This document shows positions 1 through 9,225 of a stretch of DNA of 64,000 nt, piece by piece. The position numbers and the translations under genes were made by a program. The stretch covers positions 33,159 to 97,158 of the forward strand of contig CACIZC010000004.1 of NCBI GenBank assembly GCA_902591045.1, given 5' to 3'. How positions within the stretch are numbered: the first letter of the stretch is position 1; every line of letters starts with the position of its first letter. The notes beneath the pieces were generated by a model, which was not told the DNA's origin, did no database searches, and saw nothing but the letters and a program-made list of their open reading frames with translations. This DNA comes from an uncultured Pelagibacteraceae bacterium. Lineage in GTDB: Bacteria > Pseudomonadota > Alphaproteobacteria > Pelagibacterales > Pelagibacteraceae.

Positions 1-1014
1 CCCGTTCAATATCCTTCTGGCATAGTCGAAGAACATAAAGCCACAAGAAGTAAAGTAGGTTTATTTGATGTTTCCCATATGGGACAGTTATTAATTGAAG
101 GAAATGAAAATTTAGTAATAGAACTAGAAAAAATTATTCCTACAGATTTAAAAAAAATAAAACTTAATCAATCTAAATATTCTTTTCTTATGAATAAAGA
201 AGGTGGCATTTATGACGACTTAATTATAACCAAAGTTGAAAAAGGCTTTAGCATTATTTTAAATGCAGCATGTAAAAATAATGATTTAAAAATTATTAAG
301 AATGCGCTTAGAAGTAAATTTAAACTAACTCTATATGACAATTTATCTTTAATTGCTTTACAGGGACCAAAATCTTCAGAAATTTTAGAAAAAACAATAA
401 GAGGAGTTTCTTCTCTTAAATTTATGAATGGAAATAAATTTTCTTATAATGGTAGAGATATTTATATAACAAGATCTGGTTATACAGGTGAAGATGGATT
501 TGAGATTTCTATACCAAATGAACTTGTTGAAGATTTTGCAAAAAGATTAGTTACCCAAGGAGTGAAACCAATTGGTTTGGGAGCTAGAGATACTTTAAGG
601 TTAGAAGCTGGATTATGTCTTTATGGTCATGATATTAATGAATCAACAAGCCCAATAGAAGCCAATCTTAAATGGGCAATATCCAAGAGGAGAAGAGAAG
701 AGGGTGGGTTCGCAGGTTATAATAAAATTAAATCAGATATGAATGGGAGTTTAACACGACTAAGAATAGGGGTTAAACCTGAAGGAAAAATAATAGCAAG
801 GGAAGGAGTTAAGATTTTTTCCAAGGATAACGAAGAGATTGGATTGGTTACAAGTGGAACTTTCGGCCCAAGTGTTAACCAGCCTATTGCTATGGGTTAT
901 GTAAAATTAAAATTTTCAAAACCCGGTACAAAAGTTCTACTGGAAGTTAGAGGAAAAAAACATGAAGCAAATATATCCGAACTTCCCTTTTATAAAAAAA
1001 ACTACGTGAGGTAA
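1..1014 (+). CDS. gcvT: Aminomethyltransferase, glycine cleavage T protein (5' partial)
   Basis: The T protein moves the methylene group from aminomethyl-lipoyl-GcvH onto tetrahydrofolate and releases ammonia. The reading frame is open from base 1, and residues before the first ATG (base 79) match the family N-terminus (VQYPSGIVEEH, then GLFDVSHMGQ), so the true start lies upstream of the window. About 337 residues are visible, including the GARDTLRLEAGLCLYGHD segment of the folate-binding fold and the C-terminal barrel. It is followed 3 nt later by gcvH, as in a gcvTHP operon. SAR11 relatives often have glycine riboswitches in front of gcv genes, but that region is not in view. Identity is very secure. 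Confidence 0.96.
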   Translation, partial: PVQYPSGIVEEHKATRSKVGLFDVSHMGQLLIEGNENLVIELEKIIPTDLKKIKLNQSKYSFLMNKEGGIYDDLIITKVEKGFSIILNAACKNNDLKIIKNALRSKFKLTLYDNLSLIALQGPKSSEILEKTIRGVSSLKFMNGNKFSYNGRDIYITRSGYTGEDGFEISIPNELVEDFAKRLVTQGVKPIGLGARDTLRLEAGLCLYGHDINESTSPIEANLKWAISKRRREEGGFAGYNKIKSDMNGSLTRLRIGVKPEGKIIAREGVKIFSKDNEEIGLVTSGTFGPSVNQPIAMGYVKLKFSKPGTKVLLEVRGKKHEANISELPFYKKNYVR

Positions 1015-1017
1015 AAA

Positions 1018-1398
1018 ATGAGTGAGAAAAAATATTCAAAAAAACATGAGTGGGTTTCTATTGAAGGAGATATTGCGACAGTTGGTATTACAAATCATGC
1101 CGCGAACCTCTTAGGCGATATAGTTTTTGTCGAATTGCCTGATAAGGGAAAAAATGTTGAAAAAGAAGGGCAGGCTGGAGTAGTAGAATCAACAAAGGCA
1201 GCAAGTGATGTTTATACTCCGGTCACTGGAGAAATTACTGAAACCAACAAGTCTATAGTAGATGATCCTGCTGCAGTGAACAAAGACCCAGAGGGTACAT
1301 CTTGGTTCTTTAAAATTAAAATAAAAAATAAATCAGAACTGAATGAATTAATGAACAAAACAGATTATGAAAAATTTGCAAAGGAAAATCCAAATTAA
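1018..1398 (+). CDS. gcvH: Glycine cleavage system H protein
   Basis: GcvH is the lipoylated shuttle that carries the aminomethyl intermediate from GcvP to GcvT and then the reduced lipoyl arm to the L protein. The 126-residue product has the usual family length. The lipoyl-lysine context is [13 protein letters not shown] with the acceptor Lys at about residue 60, followed by the VTGEI hairpin. It starts 3 nt after the gcvT stop and ends directly against the gcvP start, so the three genes are almost certainly co-transcribed. Confidence 0.97.
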   Translation: MSEKKYSKKHEWVSIEGDIATVGITNHAANLLGDIVFVELPDKGKNVEKEGQAGVVESTKAASDVYTPVTGEITETNKSIVDDPAAVNKDPEGTSWFFKIKIKNKSELNELMNKTDYEKFAKENPN

Positions 1399-4269
1399 AT
1401 GCTAAAAAACGCTCAGAAAGATTTTATCCAAAGGCATATAGGACCTTCTAAAGAAGAACAGAAAATTATGCTTAAAGAATTGGGTTATAATAACTTAGAG
1501 GAGTTGATTGCCAAAACAGTCCCAAAAAAAATCCTTTCAAAGGAAGACCTAAGTATTGGTGATCCCAATTCAGAATATAAGGCCCTTAGAAAATTAAGAG
1601 ACATCTCTCAGAAGAATAAAATTTATTCAAATTTTATAGGAATGGGATATTACGGAAATTATACTCCTTATGTAATACTAAGAAATATTTTGGAAAATCC
1701 AGGATGGTATACTTCTTATACCCCGTATCAACCTGAAGTGGCTCAGGGAAGGCTCGAGATGCTGTTAAATTTTCAGCAAATGATAATTGATTTCACAGGA
1801 ATGGATATTGCAAATGCATCTCTTTTAGATGAGGGTACAGCTGCAGCCGAAGCTATGGGTTTAAGTTATAGAATTTGTAAAAGTGACACAAAAAAAGTCT
1901 TTGTCTCGAAAAATTGTCACCCTCAAACCATTGATGTGATTAAAACAAGAGCTGAACCATTGGGCCTAAAAATAATAGTAGGAGACGAAGGAAAAGATAT
2001 TAATGAGAATATTGTTTGTGGAATTATACAATACCCAGGAACTTTGGGAGATATAAAGGATCCTAGCGAAGCTATTAGTAAAATACATAAACAGAATGGA
2101 AAAGCAGTATTGGTTTGCGATTTATTAGCCCTTGCTAAAATTAAAACACCTGCTGAATTAGGAGCCGACATAGCAGTAGGAAGTGCCCAACGTTTTGGAA
2201 TTCCAATGGGTTACGGTGGGCCTCATGCCGCTTTCTTTGCCACTAAAGACGAATACAAACGGTCAATGCCAGGAAGAATAGTTGGTGTTTCATTAGACAG
2301 ACATGGCAACAAAGCTTACAGATTGGCTCTGCAAACAAGAGAACAACATATAAGAAGAGATAAAGCCACAAGCAATATTTGTACTGCCCAGGCTTTGCTT
2401 GCAATAGTTTCAGCTGCCTACGCCGTATATCATGGTCCGAAAGGAATTAAAAAAATAGCAGACACTGTTTCACAATTGGCTAAAAATTTTGCGGATAAAT
2501 TAAAACACTCTGGCTATGAACTTTATTCAAATTATTTTTTTGATACTGTTACTGTAAAAACACTGGATAAAACAGATAAAATTTACAAAAATGCATTGCG
2601 TCAACACGTAAATATCAGAAAAGTAAATTCGGAAATGTTGGCAGTTTCTTTTGATGAGAGAAAAAATCTTTACAGAGCTAATCAGTTGTTAAAAATTTTT
2701 AACTGTTCAGAAACGATTAAGGAAACGACTAAGGAAATGACGAATAAAAGCTTATCTAATTTGCCAAAAACTTTATTAAGAACCTCAACCTATTTAGATC
2801 ATCCAGTTTTTAATAGTTATCATTCCGAGACGGAAATGCTTAGATATTTAAAAAAACTAGAAGATTCTGATATTGCGCTGAATAGGTCAATGATAGCTTT
2901 AGGCTCATGTACAATGAAATTAAATTCAGTTTCCGAAATGATGCCTGTAACTTGGAAAGAATTTTCATATCCACACCCATATTCTCCTATCGAACAGATG
3001 GATGGTTACAGAGAATTATTCACTGACTTAAAAAATTGGTTAAGAACAATAACGGGTTTTTCTGGAGTTTCTTTGCAGCCAAATGCCGGAGCTCAAGGAG
3101 AATTTGCCGGTTTAATGGTTATTAGAAAATTTCACGAAAAAAATGGTCAAAAAAATAGAAATGTTTGCTTAATACCAAGTTCTGCACATGGAACTAATCC
3201 AGCTAGCGCACAAATGGCTGGCATGAAAGTTGTTGTTGTTAATTGTGACTCATATGGAAATGTAGATTATGAAGATTTAAAGAAAAAGACAGAAGAATAC
3301 TCAAATACTTTGTCTGCATTAATGGTAACTTACCCATCAACTCATGGAGTTTTTGAAGAAAAAATAACTGATATTTGTGATTTAATTCACAAACATGGTG
3401 GTCAAGTTTATATGGATGGGGCAAATTTAAATGCATTAGTTGGTATTGCAAAACCAGGAAATTTTGGACCTGATGTTTGTCATATTAATTTACACAAAAC
3501 ATTTTGCATACCTCATGGCGGAGGAGGACCAGGCATGGGTCCAATCGCATGTAAAAAACATTTGGAAGCCTATTTACCAAATCACCCTATAATAAGTGAC
3601 TGTGGGCCAAAAACTGGAATAGGAGCAGTTTCAGCGGCCCCTTGGGGAAGCTCTAGTATTCTTTCCATATCCTGGATGTACATTAAAATGATGGGTTCCG
3701 AAGGTTTGAAACTTGCTAGTCAAAATGCAATTTTGAACGCTAATTACATAGCAAATAAACTTAAAGATCATTTTCCAATTTTATATAAAGGGAAAAACGG
3801 AAATGTAGCTCACGAATGCATTATAGATATTAGAAAAATTAAAAGTGAAACAGGAATAACAGAAGAGGATATTGCAAAAAGGTTGATAGATTTTGGTTTT
3901 CACGCACCTACAATGTCTTGGCCCGTTCCAGGAACAATGATGATAGAGCCAACCGAAAGCGAAAGCTTATCCGAAATTAATCGTTTTTGTGAAACCTTAA
4001 TAAAAATTAAAGAAGAAATTAATAAAGTAAAGAAAGGAGAATTTGATAAAACTGACAATCCTTTAAAGAATGCACCCCACACTCATGTGGAGCTTACCGC
4101 CAACGAATGGAAACATAAATATGATAGAGAAACCGCTGCATACCCTTCTGCAATTTTAAAATCTTATAAGTACTGGCCCCCAGTTGCTAGAGTAGATAAT
4201 GTTTATGGAGATAAAAATCTCGTCTGTTCTTGTCCTTCAATGGACGAATATAAAGAAACAGCAGCTTAA
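1399..4269 (+). CDS. gcvP: Glycine dehydrogenase (decarboxylating), P protein
   Basis: The PLP-dependent P protein decarboxylates glycine and loads the aminomethyl group onto GcvH. At 956 residues this is the full-length fused (alpha plus beta) form. The N-terminal half begins with FIQRHIGPS, typical of the family. The C-terminal half carries NLHKTFCIPHGGGGPGMGP with the PLP-binding Lys at about residue 700. There is no spacer between the gcvH stop and this ATG. Its stop codon shares a base with the ATG of the downstream flavoprotein gene (TAATG), so transcription and possibly translation continue into that cluster. Confidence 0.97.
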   Translation: MLKNAQKDFIQRHIGPSKEEQKIMLKELGYNNLEELIAKTVPKKILSKEDLSIGDPNSEYKALRKLRDISQKNKIYSNFIGMGYYGNYTPYVILRNILENPGWYTSYTPYQPEVAQGRLEMLLNFQQMIIDFTGMDIANASLLDEGTAAAEAMGLSYRICKSDTKKVFVSKNCHPQTIDVIKTRAEPLGLKIIVGDEGKDINENIVCGIIQYPGTLGDIKDPSEAISKIHKQNGKAVLVCDLLALAKIKTPAELGADIAVGSAQRFGIPMGYGGPHAAFFATKDEYKRSMPGRIVGVSLDRHGNKAYRLALQTREQHIRRDKATSNICTAQALLAIVSAAYAVYHGPKGIKKIADTVSQLAKNFADKLKHSGYELYSNYFFDTVTVKTLDKTDKIYKNALRQHVNIRKVNSEMLAVSFDERKNLYRANQLLKIFNCSETIKETTKEMTNKSLSNLPKTLLRTSTYLDHPVFNSYHSETEMLRYLKKLEDSDIALNRSMIALGSCTMKLNSVSEMMPVTWKEFSYPHPYSPIEQMDGYRELFTDLKNWLRTITGFSGVSLQPNAGAQGEFAGLMVIRKFHEKNGQKNRNVCLIPSSAHGTNPASAQMAGMKVVVVNCDSYGNVDYEDLKKKTEEYSNTLSALMVTYPSTHGVFEEKITDICDLIHKHGGQVYMDGANLNALVGIAKPGNFGPDVCHINLHKTFCIPHGGGGPGMGPIACKKHLEAYLPNHPIISDCGPKTGIGAVSAAPWGSSSILSISWMYIKMMGSEGLKLASQNAILNANYIANKLKDHFPILYKGKNGNVAHECIIDIRKIKSETGITEEDIAKRLIDFGFHAPTMSWPVPGTMMIEPTESESLSEINRFCETLIKIKEEINKVKKGEFDKTDNPLKNAPHTHVELTANEWKHKYDRETAAYPSAILKSYKYWPPVARVDNVYGDKNLVCSCPSMDEYKETAA

Positions 4270-5561
4270 TGAGAATTGCAGTAATTGGTTCTGGAATTTC
4301 AGGTTTATCTGCAGCCTATCATTTGTCAAAAAAATATCATGTTGATTTATTCGAGAAAGACGATCATTTCGGAGGACACTCTTATACTTACGATATAAAG
4401 GAAACATCAACTAACACAAAAATTTCTGTTGATTTAGGTTTTATAGTTTTTAATAAGTTAACTTATCCAAATTTAATAAACTTTTTTAAAACATTAAAAG
4501 TTCCATATGAAAAAAGCGACATGTCTTTTTCAGTTTCGGTAAAAAATTCAGAAATAGAATATGGAGGAAAAGGTTTTAATTCTCTATTTGCAAAAAAGAA
4601 TAATTTATTTAATTTAAATTTCATAAAAATGATTTATGAGATTATATCTTTTTACAAAACAGCTCCAATTTTGCTTAAAAAAAATTTAAAAAATTTAACA
4701 TTGGGAAATTATTTAGATAATTCCAAGCTTTCAAAGTATTTTATAAATTACCATATGATCCCAATGGTTGCTGCGATTTGGTCAATGCCATTTTCAAAAG
4801 CCAGAGATATACCATTAGAACTTTTTTTAAATTTTTTTAATAATCATGGTTTGTTTAAACTCAAGAATAGACCTCAGTGGTATACCGTTACAAATAGAAG
4901 CAAAACATATGTTTCTAAAATTTTAGAAAAAATTAATGGAGATTACTTAAAAAATTACAAAATTAAAAAAATTGTAAGAAGCGAACATAATGTTAGAATT
5001 TTCATTGAATCGTCAGAAGATTATCGAGATTATGACCATGTTGTATTATCGTGTCATGCCGATCAAAGTTTAAAACTTATTGAGAAACCAACTATTCAGG
5101 AAAAAGAAATCCTAAAAGAATTTACTTATATTTCTAACGTTGCATATTTGCACACAGACACTAACTTAATGCCAAATAAAAAACATGCATGGTCAAGCTG
5201 GAATTCTATATCCAAAGAAGATTTATCACAGACTTGTGTTACTTACTGGCTTAATAAGCTTCAGAATTTAGAAACAAATGAAAATTATTTTTTAACTCTG
5301 AACCCAATTTGTGAAATCAAAAAAAATAGAATTATAAAAAAAATTAATTTTACTCATCCTTATTTGAATATTAAAAGCTTTGAAATGCAAAAAAGATTAA
5401 ACAGTTTGCAGGGTAAAAAAAGAACATGGTTTTCAGGGAGTTATTTTGGTTATGGATTTCATGAAGATGGATTAAAATCTTCCCTGGAAATGCTAAAACA
5501 ATTTGAAGGGAAAGATGGAGACTTGCATATACAAAGGTATAGTTACGCATCGAAGATTTAA
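4269..5561 (+). CDS. FAD-dependent amine oxidase-like flavoprotein
   Basis: A 430-residue flavoprotein with an N-terminal dinucleotide-binding motif (AVIGSGISGLSAAYHLS) followed by the acidic FEKDDHFGGHS segment typical of the NAD(P)-binding/amine-oxidase (phytoene-desaturase-like) superfamily. Proteins of this kind regularly sit beside DUF1365 and cyclopropane-synthase-like genes, as here, and in purple bacteria such loci take part in fatty-acid modification. The substrate is not evident from sequence; acting on an acyl chain is an inference from neighbours. It overlaps the gcvP stop by one base and the DUF1365 gene by about 47 nt. Confidence 0.85.
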   Translation: MRIAVIGSGISGLSAAYHLSKKYHVDLFEKDDHFGGHSYTYDIKETSTNTKISVDLGFIVFNKLTYPNLINFFKTLKVPYEKSDMSFSVSVKNSEIEYGGKGFNSLFAKKNNLFNLNFIKMIYEIISFYKTAPILLKKNLKNLTLGNYLDNSKLSKYFINYHMIPMVAAIWSMPFSKARDIPLELFLNFFNNHGLFKLKNRPQWYTVTNRSKTYVSKILEKINGDYLKNYKIKKIVRSEHNVRIFIESSEDYRDYDHVVLSCHADQSLKLIEKPTIQEKEILKEFTYISNVAYLHTDTNLMPNKKHAWSSWNSISKEDLSQTCVTYWLNKLQNLETNENYFLTLNPICEIKKNRIIKKINFTHPYLNIKSFEMQKRLNSLQGKKRTWFSGSYFGYGFHEDGLKSSLEMLKQFEGKDGDLHIQRYSYASKI

Positions 5562-6276
5562 ACCAAAAAGGCATTTCTTTTCTTATAAAACCTTTTCTAT
5601 TTTCTTTGATCTAGACGAACTAAAAGATTTAGAGAAAAATGTTTCAATATTCTCTCTCAATAAATTTAATTTATTTAGTTTTTATAACAAAGATCATGGC
5701 GATAGAGATGGAAGAGATTTAAAGGAATGGGTTAAAAATACTTTAAAAAAATTTAATATTAATTCTAAAATTTTAAAAATAAAACTTCTGTGTTTTCCTA
5801 GAATTTTTGGTTATGTGTTTAATCCGCTAAGTATTTTTTACTGCTACAATGAAAATACTGAGTTAAAAGCAATTCTTTATGAAGTCAAAAACACTTTTAA
5901 CGAACAGCATACTTATGTTTTTCCAGTAGAAAAAGATTCTGAAATTATTACACAAAACTGTAATAAAAAATTTTATGTCTCACCATTTATTGAAATGGAA
6001 ACACATTATAATTTCAGATTAGCTGAACCAAAAGAAACATTAAGAATATTTATTAAACAGACGGATTCAGACGGAATATTGCTTTCTGCTTGCCAGGTGG
6101 GAAGGAAAGAAGAGGTATCCACAAAACAATTAATAATTAACTTCCTCAAACATCCCATGATGACAATTAAAATTATTATGGCGATACATTTTGAAGCACT
6201 AAGATTATGGAAAAAAGGTGTTAAATTGGTAAAAAGAAATAGAAAAATGAAAAATAATTTTTCTTTAGAAAAATGA
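5515..6276 (+). CDS. DUF1365 family protein
   Basis: About 253 residues starting METCIYKGIVTHRRFKP. The conserved early HRRFKP and later FGYVFNPLSIFYCY motifs are hallmarks of DUF1365. The ATG at 5515 is preferred over a TTG 12 nt upstream because an AAGGGAAAG ribosome-binding stretch lies just before it. The biochemical role of the family is not firmly known. It almost always accompanies an amine-oxidase-like flavoprotein and a cyclopropane-synthase-like methyltransferase, as it does here. The gene overlaps the flavoprotein gene upstream and shares ATGA with the methyltransferase gene downstream, suggesting translational coupling. Confidence 0.88.
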   Translation: METCIYKGIVTHRRFKPKRHFFSYKTFSIFFDLDELKDLEKNVSIFSLNKFNLFSFYNKDHGDRDGRDLKEWVKNTLKKFNINSKILKIKLLCFPRIFGYVFNPLSIFYCYNENTELKAILYEVKNTFNEQHTYVFPVEKDSEIITQNCNKKFYVSPFIEMETHYNFRLAEPKETLRIFIKQTDSDGILLSACQVGRKEEVSTKQLIINFLKHPMMTIKIIMAIHFEALRLWKKGVKLVKRNRKMKNNFSLEK

Positions 6277-7460
6277 TTTTAAATCCTTATAAAATTTCAG
6301 AAAACTTTGTTCTAAAAAAACTTAGACTTATTAGCAATGGAAGTTTGTCTTTAAATAATTATGACGGAAAATTATATAATTTCGGAGATAAAAATAGCAA
6401 TTTAAAGTCTCAGATAAAAATTTATGATTCAAAATTTTATTTTAATATAATTAGAGGAGGAAGCTCAGCTTTAGCAGAAAGCTATATAAAAAATGATTTT
6501 GAAACTTCAAATTTATCTTCTCTTATAGAGCTAACAGCAAAAAACATTAATCTTACACATGAGTTTTCTGGAGTTTTAAATATTTCAAGTGTAAAAAATA
6601 TTTTTAGAAAACTTTTTTTTTCTAATACTAAAAAAAAAAGCGAGGAATACATTTCTAAACATTATGATTTAGGAAACGAATTTTTTTCTATATGGCTCGA
6701 TAAAACTTTAACTTATTCTTGCGGAATATTTGAAAAACCTGATCAAGAATTAGAAAACGCTCAAATAAATAAATACAATAAACTTATAAAACTTATAGAA
6801 CCAAAATCAGGTGATAAAATTTTAGAAATAGGATGTGGCTGGGGAGGTTTTGCCGAACATCTTGCTAAAAATTATGATATTAAATTGGACTGTATTACTA
6901 TTTCAAAAAAACAGTATGAATATACAAAAGAGAGAATGCATCGTCTTGGTTTAAACAACAAGGTTAATGTAAAATTTTTAGACTACAGAGATTTAAAAGA
7001 TAAATATGACGCTATAGCCTCTATTGAAATGATAGAAGCTGTAGGAGAAAAACATTTAAATAAATATTTCTCTACAATAAAAAATAATCTGAAGCCTAAT
7101 GGAGTAGGGGCAATCCAAGCAATTATAATTAAAGATGAACTATTTAAAAGATATAGAAAGAATCAGGATTTTATCCAAAAATATATTTTTCCAGGAGGTT
7201 TTCTACCATCTTTACAATCGATACAAAATTATTCTAAAAGAACAGGACTCGTAGTTAAAGGCTACAACTCTTATGGCAATCATTATTCTAAAACATTGAG
7301 TAGGTGGAGAAAAAATTTTACTGATTCTTGGAGTCAAATCTCAGATCAAGGTTTTGATAGTTCTTTTAAAAAAATATGGAACTTTTACTTTTCTTATTGT
7401 GAAGCTGGATTTAATTCTAAGAATATCGATTTAATTCAATTTTCTGTTAGAAATAAATAA
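6273..7460 (+). CDS. Cyclopropane-fatty-acyl-phospholipid synthase family methyltransferase
   Basis: A SAM-dependent methyltransferase of 395 residues. It shows the CFA-synthase hallmarks: SKHYDLGNEFFSIWLD near the lipid-binding region, the SAM motif ILEIGCGWGGFAEHLA at about residues 183-198, and SIEMIEAVG further on. The family methylates or cyclopropanates double bonds of membrane phospholipid acyl chains. With the flavoprotein and DUF1365 gene it could make a branched, cyclopropane or furan-type fatty acid; which one cannot be read from sequence. The N-terminal part is less conserved than in classical Cfa, fitting the CfaA/UfaM-like group. Starts in an ATGA overlap. Confidence 0.9.
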   Translation: MILNPYKISENFVLKKLRLISNGSLSLNNYDGKLYNFGDKNSNLKSQIKIYDSKFYFNIIRGGSSALAESYIKNDFETSNLSSLIELTAKNINLTHEFSGVLNISSVKNIFRKLFFSNTKKKSEEYISKHYDLGNEFFSIWLDKTLTYSCGIFEKPDQELENAQINKYNKLIKLIEPKSGDKILEIGCGWGGFAEHLAKNYDIKLDCITISKKQYEYTKERMHRLGLNNKVNVKFLDYRDLKDKYDAIASIEMIEAVGEKHLNKYFSTIKNNLKPNGVGAIQAIIIKDELFKRYRKNQDFIQKYIFPGGFLPSLQSIQNYSKRTGLVVKGYNSYGNHYSKTLSRWRKNFTDSWSQISDQGFDSSFKKIWNFYFSYCEAGFNSKNIDLIQFSVRNK

Positions 7461-7463
7461 AAT

Positions 7464-7988
7464 ATGAGATATATTTTAACTCTATTTATAACTTTTTTTT
7501 TAACAAACTGTGTAGCAGGTATGAAACCAGAGGACTTTAAAGATCAAAAACCCAGGTTGATTGTTGAGGAATTTTTAAAAGGAAACGTTAAAGCTTATGG
7601 GATTTTACAAAATAGAAGCGGTAAAGTAACAAGACAATTCTCCGCAGATCTGAACGGGAAATGGGATGGGTCACAATTAATTTTAGATGAAAAATTTAAT
7701 TGGTCAGACGGCGAAGTTCAGACACGTCAATGGAAAATTATTAAAAAGAATAATAATTATTACGAAGGTACAGCGGCAGACGTAATTGGAACGGCAAAAG
7801 GTTATTCATATGGTCCAGCATTTAAATTTGAATATGTTTTATTAGTTCCTGTAAAGGGCAGAGAAATCAAAATTACTTTCGATGATTGGATATTCAAGCA
7901 GGATGATAGAGTCGCCATCAATAGAGCAAAAATGACAAAGTTTGGATTTAAAGTTGCTGAACTTACTGTTGTTTTTTTTAAAGACTAA
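7464..7988 (+). CDS. DUF3833 family lipoprotein
   Basis: A 174-residue protein with a signal peptide ending in a lipobox (LTNC), so it is probably lipid-anchored on the periplasmic side. The body matches DUF3833: RQFSADLNGKWDGSQLILDE near the middle and a lipocalin-like alternation of strands after it. Members recur in operons with CFA-like methyltransferases and DUF1365, as here. The function is unknown; a role in handling the modified lipid is only inference. Its 3' end overlaps the convergent SDR gene by 4 nt. Confidence 0.82.
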   Translation: MRYILTLFITFFLTNCVAGMKPEDFKDQKPRLIVEEFLKGNVKAYGILQNRSGKVTRQFSADLNGKWDGSQLILDEKFNWSDGEVQTRQWKIIKKNNNYYEGTAADVIGTAKGYSYGPAFKFEYVLLVPVKGREIKITFDDWIFKQDDRVAINRAKMTKFGFKVAELTVVFFKD

Positions 7989-8737
7989 CGTTTCACTAAT
8001 TTTTTTATTAAAAATAAATAAATTTTGTTAGGTAGAATTCTAAAAAATTTAAATATTGTAGTTAACTGTTTTGGAAAAGTTATCTCAAAAGCATTACTTT
8101 TTACTAAACCATTATACATTTTATCTGCAGCAAACTCTGGAGATTTAATAAATGGCATTTGGAATTTATTTTTGTCAGTCATAGGAGTTTTAATAAACCC
8201 TGGAGATATTAAAGAAATTCTAACATTATGTTTTTTAAAATCAAAATATAAACTTTCCGCTAAATTAGATAAAGCTGCCTTTGAAGGGCCATAACCACTT
8301 GAGTTTGGAAGACCACGATATCCCGCTATAGATGAAACAATTGAGATATGACCATTTTTTATATTTTTAAAATATTCTTCAACAGCTTTAATGCAATTAA
8401 CAACACCAAAAAAATTAACTTCCATAGTTTTTCTAATTTGTTCCTGACTTATTTCTTTTTCTAACTTAGGCTCGTACGTTCCAGCGCCAAAAATACACAA
8501 GTCTATATTTTTGAAGTCTTCTAATATTTTTTTAAAAACCTCACTAACTTTTTTTTCATCGGTTACATCAAGAGGATAGTCAAAAATATTATTATCTTGA
8601 GCAATATTTTTTAACAACTCTGCTCTTCTAGCAGAAATTGCAACCTTCCATCCTTCTTTGGAAAATTTCTCAGCAACCGCTTTGCCTATCCCAGTGCTTG
8701 CACCTGTAATCCAAATTTTTTTCTGGTTTTCTGACAT
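7985..8737 (-). CDS. Short-chain dehydrogenase/reductase
   Basis: A classical SDR of 250 residues, with the cofactor motif ITGASTGIGKAVAEKF at the N-terminus and an active-site Ser plus Tyr-x-x-x-Lys in SGYGPSKAAL. The mild basic tail (LIKKLVKR) suggests membrane proximity. It lies convergent to the flavoprotein/DUF1365/CFA operon and divergent from tspO. SDR genes of this kind are also found in the comparable singlet-oxygen-stress clusters of Rhodobacter-type bacteria. The substrate is unknown. Confidence 0.88.
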   Translation of the reverse strand: MSENQKKIWITGASTGIGKAVAEKFSKEGWKVAISARRAELLKNIAQDNNIFDYPLDVTDEKKVSEVFKKILEDFKNIDLCIFGAGTYEPKLEKEISQEQIRKTMEVNFFGVVNCIKAVEEYFKNIKNGHISIVSSIAGYRGLPNSSGYGPSKAALSNLAESLYFDFKKHNVRISLISPGFIKTPMTDKNKFQMPFIKSPEFAADKMYNGLVKSNAFEITFPKQLTTIFKFFRILPNKIYLFLIKKLVKR

Positions 8738-8758
8738 GATAAATTATATCTCATAATT

Positions 8759-9223
8759 ATGATGAATAATAAATATATATCTTTAGCATTAATACTTTTA
8801 GTCACATTCGTGGCATCTGGTATTGGAGGTTTTGTAACTTCTTCTTTCAAAGAACCTTGGTATTCACAAATTGTTTTGCCAACCTTTAATCCACCAAGTT
8901 GGGTATTTGGCCCTGTCTGGACTTTACTGTATATATTTATGTCGGTTGCTGCATGGATTGCCTGGAAAAAAATATCAGACAAAAAAATTTTACAAATATA
9001 CTTTGTTCATTTATTTTTTAATTCTATATGGAGTGTAATATTTTTTGGATTTCATCAAATCTTCATTGCCTTAATTGATCTAGGGATAATATTAATTTTT
9101 ATCATTTGGTTAATGAAAATTTATTACCAAGTTAGTAAAATAAGTTTTTTACTAATGACACCTTATTTGTTATGGTCTTCTTACGCTTTAATTCTTAATA
9201 CAACTATTTTTTATTTAAATTGA
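8759..9223 (+). CDS. tspO: TspO/MBR family membrane protein
   Basis: A 154-residue protein with five predicted membrane helices and the family signatures PTFNPPSWVFGPVWTLLY and a later W-rich LNSIW-like segment (FFNSIWSVIFFG). TspO proteins bind porphyrins and sterol-like ligands and modulate stress and tetrapyrrole responses, and in alphaproteobacteria they are linked to light/oxygen signalling. Two successive ATG codons at 8759 and 8762 make the exact start ambiguous. The gene shares a 21-nt divergent region with the SDR gene and runs straight into the DAO-family oxidase. Confidence 0.92.
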   Translation: MMNNKYISLALILLVTFVASGIGGFVTSSFKEPWYSQIVLPTFNPPSWVFGPVWTLLYIFMSVAAWIAWKKISDKKILQIYFVHLFFNSIWSVIFFGFHQIFIALIDLGIILIFIIWLMKIYYQVSKISFLLMTPYLLWSSYALILNTTIFYLN

Positions 9224-9225
9224 TT

